From NCBI GenBank assembly GCA_037074615.1, contig CM073524.1, forward strand, positions 19,545,406 through 19,609,405: DNA of 64,000 nucleotides, written 5' to 3'. Position 1 is the stretch's first letter; each line of letters begins with the position of its first letter. This DNA comes from Leucaena leucocephala (lineage: Eukaryota > Streptophyta > Magnoliopsida > Fabales > Fabaceae). This document shows, piece after piece, positions 1-10,590 of this stretch. The notes beneath the pieces were generated by a model, which had not been told where the DNA came from, made no database searches, and was given only the letters and a program-made list of their open reading frames with translations. The position numbers were made by a program, and so were the translations under genes.

Positions 1-1330
1 ACTTTAAATGTTAACTCAATCTTAGAAAAATATCATATATTTATTCAATCATTAACTATTTTTCCTAGGCAGATGAAAATTACTGCCAGGAACTGTACAT
101 ATGACATTCTTACATGATATAATTCCTACAACAATCACATTTCAGTCATGCTAACTAATTCTTAACTCTTCTTCATGCATCTTCATCTTCCTCCATCTTT
201 GAAAAACCTACTGTTGAGGGGATGACATGGAGGGGGTGATATTTCTGGGGAAATCTCAGTAGTAAACAGATACCATACAATGTATGCAACTATATGCTTG
301 ATGACAATATGTGTGCACTTAATGATCACGCTTGCATAATGATAACTTTACATGATTCCATGTTTCTAGAATTATAACATATGGCTATAGCATAAAAAGA
401 AACAGAGCATCACTTAATCATACATGCTTCACATAATCAAAGTAAGCAATCATCACATAAAACATCCAAGTAACATAAGCATACAAGTAGGCAAGTTCAC
501 TACCTCTATTCCTTGCTTTTCCTTACTATTTTCCTTTCTCACTTTTCCTTGATGTGTTGTTGCCTTCTTTGAGCACACAAGTCAAATCCTAAACATTGCA
601 TAATCACTCATTCATCATAACCAAATTACCTAGCATTCATGAACATTAAACTCAATTAACCACTTAACCCTTAACTTTCTTTGTTTGTGGTTAATTGCAT
701 TGTCCTTTGAATTAATTTGTGTCTTGAGTTTACCCTACACAATTTTGCCTTCTAAATCCATTTATGAACTCAGAATTTCAAAATTCTAGTTACTACTCCT
801 TCTCTGGATAGAACCATACAGTACTCTTAATATTTTCCAAAAATTCTCATTTTGATTCCAATGCTTCTAATACCTATTTCTCTACTTCATCCCATACAAT
901 TTTTCATTTTAAATCCATTGGAAACATAAATATCATGAAATTATTATCACTGTTCACTCATATGAATAGTAACAAAAAGGGTTTCAAAATCTTCCTTTTC
1001 AATTTCAATGTTTCCAAGGCTCCAAACTTATTCAATCCTACACAAAATCATCATTTAAATTCAATGGAAGCATTAGAACAATGAAAATCATTCTTCTAGG
1101 TTCTGTAGAGTAGGTGGCTGAATGGCCTTTATCAATGGCAAAGTCAAGAACACAATTCAATAACCATTCAACAAATCTAGCTTATCTAAATGTTAACTAC
1201 ATAGTTCTAGCTTCAATTTCTTCTTCCTTCTTTGTTGCACATTTTGGGCAGCAAGGGTTCCAAGGAAATAAATCAACTTTCAACCATTAAAACTTAGGTT
1301 CTATCCTTTTAAAACTCGTATAAATAAACC
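1..1330 (-). mobile_element. R: truncated LTR, E/H/N type, minus orientation
   Basis: The stretch matches, in reverse, the LTR pieces N (33317-35034) and H, and also LTR E. Shared blocks include the GAGATTT hairpin (238-257), the segment around 835-950 (AAATTCTCATTTTGATTCC and following) and the segment near 1290 (CCATTAAAACTTAGGTT). The left end runs out of the window. The right end stops inside the LTR and joins element A's chromodomain codons at about 1330, with no LTR terminus or target duplication, so a deletion or ectopic join made this border. It is not the partner of A's own 5' LTR (43322 onward), which is another LTR type. No gene is visible in it. Confidence 0.75.
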
Positions 1331-1620
1331 ATTTCGTAGCTGATTAACCTTTCTATCAATGATTTGTACTGGTATAACTTCATACGTTAGGTCATCTTGC
1401 AGCGCGATATCATATTGTTCAATTACATGTGATCAGTCTGGAACATATTTTTTGAATTGGGAAACATGAAATACATCATGTATCTGACTGAGATTTGGGG
1501 GAAGAGCTAATTTATAAGCCACCGATCCTATTATAGTGACAATTTGAAATGGTCTTATATATTTAGGATGCAACTTCTTTACTCTCATTGATCGTCTGGC
1601 TCCTATAGTTGGAGTCAACT
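1331..1620 (-). pseudogene. A integrase C-terminal domain and partial chromodomain
   Basis: The 1433-1618 frame contains the integrase C-terminal GPY/F-like segment (LHPKYIRPFQIV) and the conserved tail LPPNLSQIHDVFHVSQF. Beyond 1433 the frame continues after a TGA into a chromodomain start (IIDRKVNQLRN), which stops at the join with R near 1330. The chromodomain of Tekay-type elements is thought to direct integration into heterochromatin. Here only its first strand remains and the rest is deleted. Confidence 0.8.
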
Positions 1621-1633
1621 TAAGAAATACACG

Positions 1634-2460
1634 TTATCCTTCTTCAAATTCTAATGGTTTTCTTCTAACATTAGCATAACTTTTCTGCCTACTTTGAGTC
1701 TTTAACAGTCTTTTTTTTATCATGTCAATCTGTACTACAGTTTGCTCTACTATATCAAGACCAAACAGTCTTCTCTTGCTTAACTCCAACCAGCATAATG
1801 GAGATCTACACTTATATCTGTAGAGTGCTTCAAATGGGGCCATCTAAATACTAGTTGATAGCTGTTGTTATAAGCAAATTCTATTAGTGGTAAATGAACA
1901 TCCCAACTCCCTTTGAAATCCAAAACACAAGCTCTTAGCATATCTTCTAGTGTCTGGATGGTTCTCTCAGAATGACTATCCATCTAGGGATGATAGGTTG
2001 TGCTAAACCTGAGAGTAGTGTCCATTTCTTTATGTAAAACCCTCCAGAAATGAGATGTAAATCTAGGGTCTTTGTTAGACACGATACTACTTGGAATACT
2101 GCGTAGTATAAAAATCTCTTTTATATACAGCTTCGCCAGCTTTTCTAGAGAATCCCTCTTGTTTATTGCCAGGAAATAAGCTGGCTTTGTTAACTGATCA
2201 ATCACTACCCATACTGCATCATGCTTAGCTGGAGTTATTGGTAGTCCTTCGATAAAATCCATGGCAATACTATCCCATTTCCACTTAGGAATATCTAGAG
2301 GTTGTAATTTTCCTACTGGCCTCTGATATTCAATATTTACTTTCTGGCATGTTAGCATTTATACATAAATTACAACATCCTTCTTCAATCCAAGCCACCA
2401 AAATAGACTTTTAACATCTTGATACATCTTATTCATACCTGGATGTATTGTATATCAGCT
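1634..2460 (-). pseudogene. A integrase, zinc-binding and catalytic core, broken
   Basis: The 1984-2358 frame carries the end of the HHCC zinc-binding region (LTCQKVNIEYQ) and the catalytic core with VVIDQLTK, but the second catalytic aspartate motif reads SNKDPRF where B has SDRDPRF. This is an Asp-to-Asn change at an active-site position. A stop follows in place of the Gln in the HPQTDG motif, and the SERTIQTLEDML segment with the catalytic Glu continues in the 1780-1983 frame. The 1634-1843 frame gives the C-terminal linker. The enzyme cannot have been active in this copy. Confidence 0.85.
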
Positions 2461-2759
2461 TTTATTTGCTTAATCTAAGATTTTCTCTTTTAATCCCATT
2501 GTATTAGGGATATATGGCCTTCACCTAAACTGTAACAATCCTTCTTGGGAGATTTCAAAATTTTTAGTTTCCCCTCTCTTTAGCTTATCCTAAAAAATTG
2601 TTGCGAGCTTATCATGCTTCTGAGTTTCTTTTATCTCATCCTCAATGAAAGCTCTCACCTACATTCCTCTATAAGGATTCCCTGTTATCTGTATCTAGTA
2701 TAAAGGACTCCAATCTTTGACATCTTCTACTAATTTCAATTCTTTAATATCAGACTTGC

Positions 2760-3150
2760 CACCTGCACTACTTTTCTGCTTAAAGCATCAGCTATAACAT
2801 TTTATGTACCTAGATGGTATTTAATATGGAAATCATAATCTTTCAACAATTCCATCCATCTTTATTGTCGCATATTTAATTCTTTTTGGTTATATAGATA
2901 CTTCAGGCTCTTATGGTCACATTACAATTCTATAGTTGCTCCATACAAATAATGCCTCTATATCTTGAGAGTATAGACTACAGCTGCAACTTCCAGATCA
3001 TAAGTGGGAAAATTTTCTTCATATGGATTTAACTGTCGAGAGGCGTAGGCTACTACTCGACCTTGCTGTATTAACACACATCCTAACCCCTATTTACTAG
3101 AATTAGTTTATACCACATAGGTCTGGGTTGGATCTAGAATAATTAGCACT
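2760..3150 (-). pseudogene. A RNase H domain, broken
   Basis: By alignment with B 18122-18532 the stretch encodes a degraded RNase H: GRVVAYASRQL, the DLEVAAVVY motif with the catalytic Glu, CDHKSLKYL and ADALSRK are all readable between several stops. The first catalytic motif, TDAS in B, reads TNSS here, so the first metal-binding Asp is lost. RNase H would remove template RNA during reverse transcription. Confidence 0.8.
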
Positions 3151-3159
3151 ATAGTAGGG

Positions 3160-4230
3160 GTTAACTTCTATTTCAATTCTTGAAAATGGCCTTTCACTTC
3201 TTATCCCACTTAAACCGCTGGTTCTTTCTGGTTAACTTGGTTAACGGTAAGGCAATTCGAGAAAAATCCTTAATAAATCTTCTATAATACCCTGCAAAGC
3301 CCAAAAAACTTATAATCTCTATCACTGTCCTTGGCTGTTCCAAGCTTAATACTGCTTCAACTTTGCTAGGATCCACAGCTACCCTTTCATGGGATATGAC
3401 ATGACCGAGAAATTTGACTTCTTGAAGCCAAAACTCACATTTACTAAGCTTAGCACAGAGCTATTTTTCTTCAAGAGTACTAAGGATAATTCTCAAGCTC
3501 CTTTCAAGCTCTTCTGTAGATTTATAGTACAATAGGATATCATCAATAAAGACCACAACAAATTGATCTAAATAGGTTCTGAAGATTCTGTTCATATAAT
3601 CCATAAAAATTGTAGGTGTATTTGTCATACCAAATGGCATCACAGGAAATTCAAAATGACCATAACGAGTCCTAAATTCAATCTTTGGGATATCATCTGA
3701 TTTAATTCTGAGTTGGTGGTAGCCTGATCTCAAATCAATCTTAGAAAGTAAACTTGCTCCAGCTAACTGATCTAGCAGGTCGTCAATTCTGGGAAGAGGG
3801 TACTTATTCTTGACGGTAATTGGCGACGTAACTCATTAAGGCGATCCTGAATGAGGTTCTGGCGAGTAGTGATCCAGTCACTGAGACCCATCTTATTCAA
3901 CCCCTATAATCGATACATAATCTTAAACTGCCATCCTTCTTCTTAATGAATAATACCGAAGCACCTATGGTGAAACACTGCGTCGGATGAAACCCTTCTC
4001 CAAAAGCTCCTCAATTTCCTTCTTTAATTCAATCATCTCATTAGGAGCCATACGATATGGGGCTTTTGATACTGGTCCAACTCTAGGTATAATATCGATT
4101 GTAAACTCTATTTCTCGTTCAAGAGGTAATCCTTGAATCTCTTTTGCAAAAACTTCAGAAAATTCCTTGACTACTAGTATCTTCTCAATCCCTTCTTCTA
4201 CTTCTGTTATAACAGAAAAGAAGATCATAT
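3160..4230 (-). pseudogene. A reverse transcriptase, broken, with a 75-bp insert
   Basis: Three frames cover the enzyme: 3965-4228 (fingers, SKAPYRMAPNEM), 3461-3733 (palm, with VMPFGMTN and the catalytic VFIDDILLY at 3539-3550) and 3194-3376 (connection, SFLGFAGYYRRFIKDFS). These are standard Ty3/gypsy RT motifs. Between the fingers and palm, at about 3815-3889, there are about 75 bp with no counterpart in B. The insert and several stops make the gene a pseudogene. Confidence 0.88.
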
Positions 4231-4289
4231 ACCCTTGACATCCTTTTCATAAACATTTATCTTCCTGAGCCTCCATTATAAAATTCAGC

Positions 4290-4700
4290 CTTACTTCTGA
4301 ACTCAAATCCGTGGCCTTAGGAGAAAGAACTAGGGTCTTGTTCTTACAGTCTATAGGAGAAAGAACTAGGGTCTTATTCTTATAGTCCAACATCATGTTA
4401 TTAGAAGATAACCAGTTTAATCCAATTATGACATCAATTTTTCAGAAAGACATACATATTAAGTCTAGAGTAGTTCAATAATGTTCATATTGAACAACAC
4501 TATTTAGGCAAACATCAGATGTAACTACTCTAGCCTTTGTAGGATTTGTCACACATATAAGCACAATCATAAGAAACAAAGGATTGACTTACACCTAAGT
4601 CAAACATAGCAATCACAGAGTGATTATTGAGATGAATGGTACATTGAATCATATTGGGTGATTTCTAGGTATCTTCCTATGTAAGTGTAAACACTAGACC
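4290..4700 (-). pseudogene. A aspartic protease, broken
   Basis: The reading frame upstream of RT aligns with B's protease. The active-site triplet, at 4593-4601, reads Asp-Leu-Gly inside AMFDLGVSQSFV, whereas B has DSG (LFDSGTGHSFIS). The Ser-to-Leu change and flanking stops indicate a dead protease. A short direct duplication lies just downstream, where the sequence AGGAGAAAGAACTAGGGTCT occurs at about 4318 and again at about 4352. Confidence 0.75.
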
Positions 4701-4736
4701 TTGGGTTATTGGCCTTTGATTACCTACTGCTTGAGG

Positions 4737-4778
4737 ACAATCTTTAGAGAAATGTCTAGGTTTCCTACATGTATAGCA
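4737..4778 (-). pseudogene. A gag CCHC zinc knuckle
   Basis: The minus strand reads CYTCRKPRHFSKDC, which has the C-X2-C-X4-H-X4-C spacing of the nucleic-acid-binding knuckle at the gag C-terminus. The zinc ligands are all kept in this otherwise broken gene. Confidence 0.85.
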
Positions 4779-4779
4779 A

Positions 4780-5724
4780 ATATTATGCCCTATCAAACAT
4801 GGTTTGTTACCATGATTCTTCCACACTTATCACATACTTAGAATCTTGAGTCTCAGTTGTCAACATTGCCCAAAAATTTTCCTCGAGTAAGCCTTCTATT
4901 CTGCCATTGCCTTTTTCTTTTCATATAGCCACTACAACTAGCAACATCTCATATTTGGCTAATCTTTTCAGGAGCAATATTTCCCTTGCTTACTGGCTTA
5001 AATAAAATTCGATGATTCATATTATTTTCAATTATTCAGCGTGCCTCCACTGCTTTGTTAAATTGACTATACTACTGGGGAGTTATCTTTTCCTTTAACG
5101 TAGCATTTAGTCCTCTAATCATTCTCTCTTTCGTCCATTGTTCATCATCTACTTGTCAGAGATACGTGGAATACTGAGAAAGATGAATAAACTTAACCAA
5201 ATATTTATCAAATGGCTCATTCTCTCCTTGCCTTAGAACAAGGAATTCAGCTTCCCGTTCATCACGCACTGACTAGGGAAAATATTTTTTATAGAATTGT
5301 TCAAGAAATACTTCCCATGTAATAGGAATGTTCCTTAATTATAACAAAAGCTCTGTGTTCTTCCACCACCGGTCTACATCTTTTTCTAGCTGATAAATGG
5401 CCATCTGAGCCTTACTTTCAGATAGACAATCAAGCACCTTGAAAATCTTTTCCAACTAAATGATCCAATTCTCTGCCACCTGAGCATCAAATATCCCTTC
5501 AAATGTTGAAAGATTGTGCTTGCAAAATTTCATCATCCACTGCTGGATACCAATATGATCAACCACCGATTTAGCTTGCCTAGGTGGCTCTACTGGCTAC
5601 TGCACAACTTCTGGTTCCACATTAGTTGCTCATGCAGGTTTAGCTATCTTATACTGCCTACAGCTTTTGCCACTACTGCTGCTATAGTAACATCTCTTTC
5701 TTGGTCACAATGAGCTTGAGCTAC
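4780..5724 (-). pseudogene. A gag, main part, interrupted by insertion complex
   Basis: Short frames align with B gag (20130-21040), including the capsid-like segment and the proline-rich N-terminal part, with many stops. The gene is cut at 5724, where LTR E starts. Its first 36 codons are found at 35035-35142. The five bases before the LTR (GCTAC, 5720-5724) are the expected left copy of a target duplication. Confidence 0.75.
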
Positions 5725-8136
5725 TATAACATCCTTCCTTTTGTACGTCTTAGGGAAAATTTGATAGCATTTAGAACCACTTACATGACCTTTTAAGCCC
5801 ATCTGCTAAATCTGAAATTTTTACTTTTCACGAATTACTGTTCATATGGTATTCCAGATTCAGCGACAAACTTCAAAAAAACATAATTAATTTGAAAAAA
5901 ATCAAAATGATATGGTTCAAAAAGCTACGTGAAGATAACATCTTGAAATTTAAGGAAAAAATAAGTTCCTAACCAAATGCTTAGTCAATCAATACAGTTT
6001 AATCGTCAAATATTACTGTTCATTTGGTCAAAAATTCTAAAAATAAATTCTGGTCCCTAACTTTGGAAAATTTGTTTTCTTTGTACATACATCGAAATAA
6101 GGCGTACTTGGTGTCAAAACAAAGCTTGACATCTTAACTAAGTGTCTGTAAAATTTCATAATTTTGTTCTATCATTTACTATTTTTTATTACATCATGAA
6201 CATTGTGTCTCAAACATGTCATATAACAATATTACTTGCAACAATTTATACATTCATCATATAACATTTACATTATCCAATCCCTAACTTCTCTTCATGC
6301 TTGTTCATCCTCTTTCATCATTCATGACCCTGTTGGGATTGAAATTACATGGATGGGGTGAGATTTATGGGGAAATCTCAGTAGCAAACGATACTAAACA
6401 ATGTATGCATTAATGTAAATACTCTTGCTTGCTAACATTGTGTAATGTGCATGCTTCCATGTAACATATGAAATACAATTGGCCAAAGGAATCTTAGAAA
6501 TAGAGTTTCAATCATAAACACATATGCAACACAATTTAACATAGCCATAGCACAACCAAGCATAACATCCAATACATACAAGTTTAGGATAGTTTACTAC
6601 CTCACATGCTTCACTTTCCTTTAATTTATCTTTGCTTCTTCCTTCTTACTTCTCCTTGATGTGTGGCTGCCCTTGTTTGACCACACCAATCAATTCCTAA
6701 CATAACATCATCATCCATTCATTACAATCTAACTTTCTTGAACATTGAGCTCACTTTAACTAGCATAACTTTCTCTAATCTTTATTAACTAACTTGGATT
6801 TTGAACCAGTTGATGTCTTGACTTCACCCTACACAATTTGTCCTTTCGAATCCATTTATGAACTTAGATGTCCCAAATTCTAGCAACTACACCCTGTTAT
6901 GGACAGAATTACATAACTCGTCTTTTTCTTTCAAAAATTATCATTTTGATTCCAATGCTTCCAATACTTATTTCTCTACTTCATCCCACAAAAAATTTCA
7001 TTTTAAAACCATTGGAAGCATCAAAATCATGAAATTCTAATCACTATTCATATGAAGATCAGTAATAGAGAAGACTTCCAAGAATTACAACTTTCAACTC
7101 TAATGCTTCCAAGATTCAAAACCTATTCAATCCTACACAAAATCATCATATAAATTCAATAGAAGCATTGGATCATTGAAATTTCATCTCCTTTTATCAT
7201 AACAGTATATACCGAAAGGTCTCTTCCATGGTAAAGTGAAGAATATCAACTTGATTCAATAACTAATCATATAACTAGCTTGTTTAAGCTTTAATCACAT
7301 AACTCTAACTTTAATTTCTTCTTTCTCCTTTCATCTAGGGTTTTGGATATCACATATACCCTAGGTAAAACTCAACTTTCTTCCATAAAAACCCTAAGTT
7401 CAAGCCCCAAATTAAAGGAAAATAAGCTAGGATATATTGCTTACCTTAATCCCTAGCTAGCTTAAACTTTAGTGCCTTGAATCTTTCTTATCTTGGCTTG
7501 AGTTTGCATTTGGGTAGCCCCCCCAAGGATTCCAAGAGTCACAGCTTTGGGTAGAAAAATAGGAGGTATTTATAGAAAAATCCCATGGAAAATGAAAGGC
7601 CAATATCACTTTGTATACTATTTGATCTAATGGCTCATTTACTCTTGGATTAAGCTTGCCCCTGAACTTTTAAAAATTATACTTTAGGCCCTCAACTTTT
7701 TATAATTACACTTAAAGGCCTAAAGCTTATGTCTACTTTCATTTCATACCATGAAACTTTTAGACTTTTCAGTTTAGTCCCTCTTCTTTTCAAAATGATC
7801 ATTATGCCCTTGGGACTTTTCTAAAATTATGATTTTACCCTTGCTTGGGCTATAACATTATAAATCAGCCCTTTGAGATCTTTATCTCAACCTTAGGCCT
7901 CTAACTAATATCTTTTCTCTTTCTACGCCCAGGACACTCTTATAAAGTGTCTAACTTATTTATATATTTGCCCCAGAAACTTTTACTATTTACAATTTAG
8001 TCCCTAAACTTTTATTTTCTGCAGTTTAGCTGAATATTATTTGTATATTTCTAGGACTTCTGCTTAACAGGGCTTGGTAGCCTACCTATTTCAGGCTATA
8101 TACTGGGCTTCTTGGCCTAAAAATCGGGATATGACA
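5725..8136 (-). mobile_element. E 3' LTR, 2412 bp, minus orientation
   Basis: On the minus strand the LTR starts at 8136 (TGTCATATCCCGATTTTTAG), directly after a purine tract. It ends at 5725, where the ancestral CA end now reads TA. A TATA box (minus, 7567-7575) and the GAGATTT hairpin (6360-6379) are present. It belongs to the same LTR type as R, N and H. Because a purine tract and internal sequence follow on the right, it is the 3' LTR of element E rather than a solo LTR. Confidence 0.85.
7567..7575 (-). promoter_or_regulatory. TATA box of LTR E
   Basis: The plus strand reads TATTTATAG, so the minus strand carries CTATAAATA. The same motif sits at the equivalent place in nearly all LTRs of the window. 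It is the likely core promoter for element transcription. Confidence 0.6.
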
Positions 8137-8175
8137 TTTCTCCTCCCCTTAAAATAAATTTCGTCCTCGAAATTT
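8137..8175 (-). promoter_or_regulatory. E polypurine tract and adjacent inverted repeat
   Basis: On the minus strand TTTTAAGGGGAGGAGAAA (8137-8154) directly precedes the LTR start and would prime plus-strand DNA. Next to it, 8156-8175 is an inverted repeat (AATTTCG, loop AGGA, CGAAATT on the minus strand). The pair recurs in C (26585-26622), G (58714-58752) and, mutated, in B, and is typical of plant Ty3/gypsy elements. Confidence 0.88.
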
Positions 8176-10590
8176 ACGTAATACCTTAATCAACTATCAC
8201 AGATATATCTTCTCTCTATACTCTTTTTTGCCCTATGGCTAAGGATTTGGGTATCTATTTCTTATCTTATAATTTGATGAAGTATTCTTATCATCTGTAG
8301 AAGCTTCATATCTTTACTGTCTTTACTCTGCTTTTCTGAACCACCTCAATCATAGTTGAATTCTAGTTTATTCTTTTGCTTACTTACTCGTTCTGCATCG
8401 ATTCATTTATAGACGACTCACTATATTAGACTTGTGAGTAGTGTCTATTTCTTTCATATCAAACATTCTCGAATATTACTATATTCTGGAGTTTCTATCA
8501 ACTACTCATCATACTTTTTAGCGCATATCTCTTATTACCTATCTGAGTATCTAGCGCAATTTCTTAACATCTGGAAAGCTTCAATTCTATATCATCATAC
8601 TTCTTTTTCCTTAGAAACTCTATCACACTACTAGTTGCTGTTATCATTTTTAATAATTGAGCATAATACAGAGAGAGGACTTATGCAATTATTCTTTCTT
8701 TGCTTTATTTCTGAGTAGAAACTTGTACTCTAGCATGTATAATGCCTAGCCAACATATTACAGGTCTATGTACTTACTTATGAATGCGTAGCTCTAACAT
8801 TGGAGCTTAAGCATTTATTCCCTTATTATGCACAGCTCTAACATCTGGAGCTTTAGTATATTCTCATAAATGCAACATAGTGCTTGACATTTAATACAAG
8901 GAGTGTAAGTTCTTACTCACTACTATCTCGTTATCATTTTATTTTATCATTCTATCCCTTCTAGAGGGAGCCTCTCTATCTGTTTACAAAATTAGCTACA
9001 AAGTCACTTCATATTATACTTCTTAATACATATTTCTTATTATGTACTACATTACTTGTTTCTCACACCATATCATAGCATATCTTGCCATATCTGGCTG
9101 TATCATGACATATCTTGCCTTATCATGACGTATCCTGAGATACCATAAGTCTAACATTCCCTTTAACTTATAACTTTACTGGTTTTTGAGAAAACTCTTT
9201 GAGAAAGATCTTACTCTCAAGTCTTTCTAACTTCCTCCTGAAATAAAACTGTAATGTGATTCTTTCCTTTTAAATCCACTCTATTTGGTCTTAACATAAT
9301 GGTTCTAATCCCTTACCATTCATAACCCTTTCTAACTTTTCATAACTCTTTCTATCATTTTACATGATTTTGTGCATCTATGACAAACTTATGTGGCATT
9401 TACACCCTTTCTCATTACTTCCCAGGGGGTCACCCATCATTGGCCTACTCTTGCCTGAGCACTCTTAACTAAAAAGTGCCGATAAAAATCTGAAGCACTG
9501 GTGCTGACAGGCTCCAACCCTGGTACTTTACTATCTTAGACCCTTCTTATACTGTCTCTCTTGGGTCTGTCTAACTCTTATTCTTATTCTCTGTAACCTT
9601 ATCTTAGGGATCTCTTTATTCTTATTTGACCCCTTCTCAATCTTATGAGATATTCTTCTTCTCTTCCTTAGGTATACTACCTATAGACTTATAAATACTT
9701 GTACTCAGAACTAAAAACTTTAACTCTGTTAACTTCATTCTTGATTCTGAGTTCAGTCTATAATAATAATAAGGCTATCTGACATTAACATCATGGGTAC
9801 TCTCTCTATTATGAGTTAACCAACTTACGAGGCTTCCCTTTCTTAACCTTGTCCTAGGTATTCATCTTTCAAAGAAATACTATACTTATGGGTCATTACT
9901 TTCTTTTCTTTAGGCTAGGTCTACTGTGACCCTCGGGATCTACTGCGATCAATCATAAGCCTCTTCAGGGTCTAACTATGACCCTGTAATTTTATTCTTT
10001 ATGAGCCATACTAGGATCTAATAGCAATCCTCTAGTATCTACTATGATTTTGTTATATTGTATCCATATCTCTGGAAGACCTAAAACTAATGGACTAAGT
10101 TACAAGGTTAACTACTTTCACTTAGTTGCTAACTTAACAAATAATTCCCCAAGACTGATCACAGAAGCCAATATTATCTATTAATACTTTACTCATTTCC
10201 TCTATCACTCAAGAATTTCTCATATCATTATCATCTTTTATAACTTTACTATATATAATACTGCAGAGAGCTACATAGGCTCTACTATACACGTAACTAT
10301 TATAATTTATACATCTCATCTGGTAGACATAGCTTTAACATGAGCTACACTGTCCATTCTCTTGGCTCTATCTCAAGAGCAATATGACTTTATCGCAAGA
10401 GCAATCTAGCTCTATTACAAGTGTTAACTTTATCATATAGATGTTGCTCCCTTTCAGAACTGCATCATCTTTCATAAATGCATATCATTTTATTTCATGT
10501 TCACGGTACATCATTCATGTATATTATCCCTACCGAAGGGGTATGTCCTGAGTACTGTAATCATATGTCTATATGTTTGCCACTAACATT
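8155..10590 (-). mobile_element. E internal region, non-coding, truncated by B
   Basis: No gag or pol frame is present over 2.4 kb. The stretch is related to the internal region of G: minus-strand sequence around 9895-9990 matches G 57700-57830, and 8395-8497 matches the integrase-derived relic shared by C, E and G. Weak tandem repeats occur at 9060-9145 (CATATCTTGCC and CATGACATATC variants) and 8770-8860 (AGCTCTAACAT variants). Element B begins at 10591. The rest of E to the right of B was not found, so E is a partial non-autonomous element. Confidence 0.75.
8395..8497 (-). pseudogene. Integrase-derived relic in E
   Basis: The minus strand reads ATATGAAAGAAATAGACACT, close to the integrase codons for HKEMDTT in A and B (A 2010-2045). 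The flanks weakly follow the integrase sequence too. The same relic is clearer in G (58531-58637) and C (27553-27652). Confidence 0.6.

Larger units (their letters stand above)
1331..5724 (-). mobile_element. A (part 1): decayed autonomous Ty3/gypsy chromovirus, chromodomain to gag
   Basis: Read on the minus strand, from right to left, the stretch gives gag, CCHC knuckle, protease, reverse transcriptase, RNase H, integrase and the first part of a chromodomain. That is the chromovirus order, and each part aligns with the better-kept copy in B (16603-21153). Many stops and frameshifts break it. The right edge is exact: A ends at a codon equivalent to B position 21041, where LTR E begins. A resumes at 35035 with the next codons, so 5725-35034 is a later insertion complex. 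The left edge is truncated inside the chromodomain. Confidence 0.9.
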
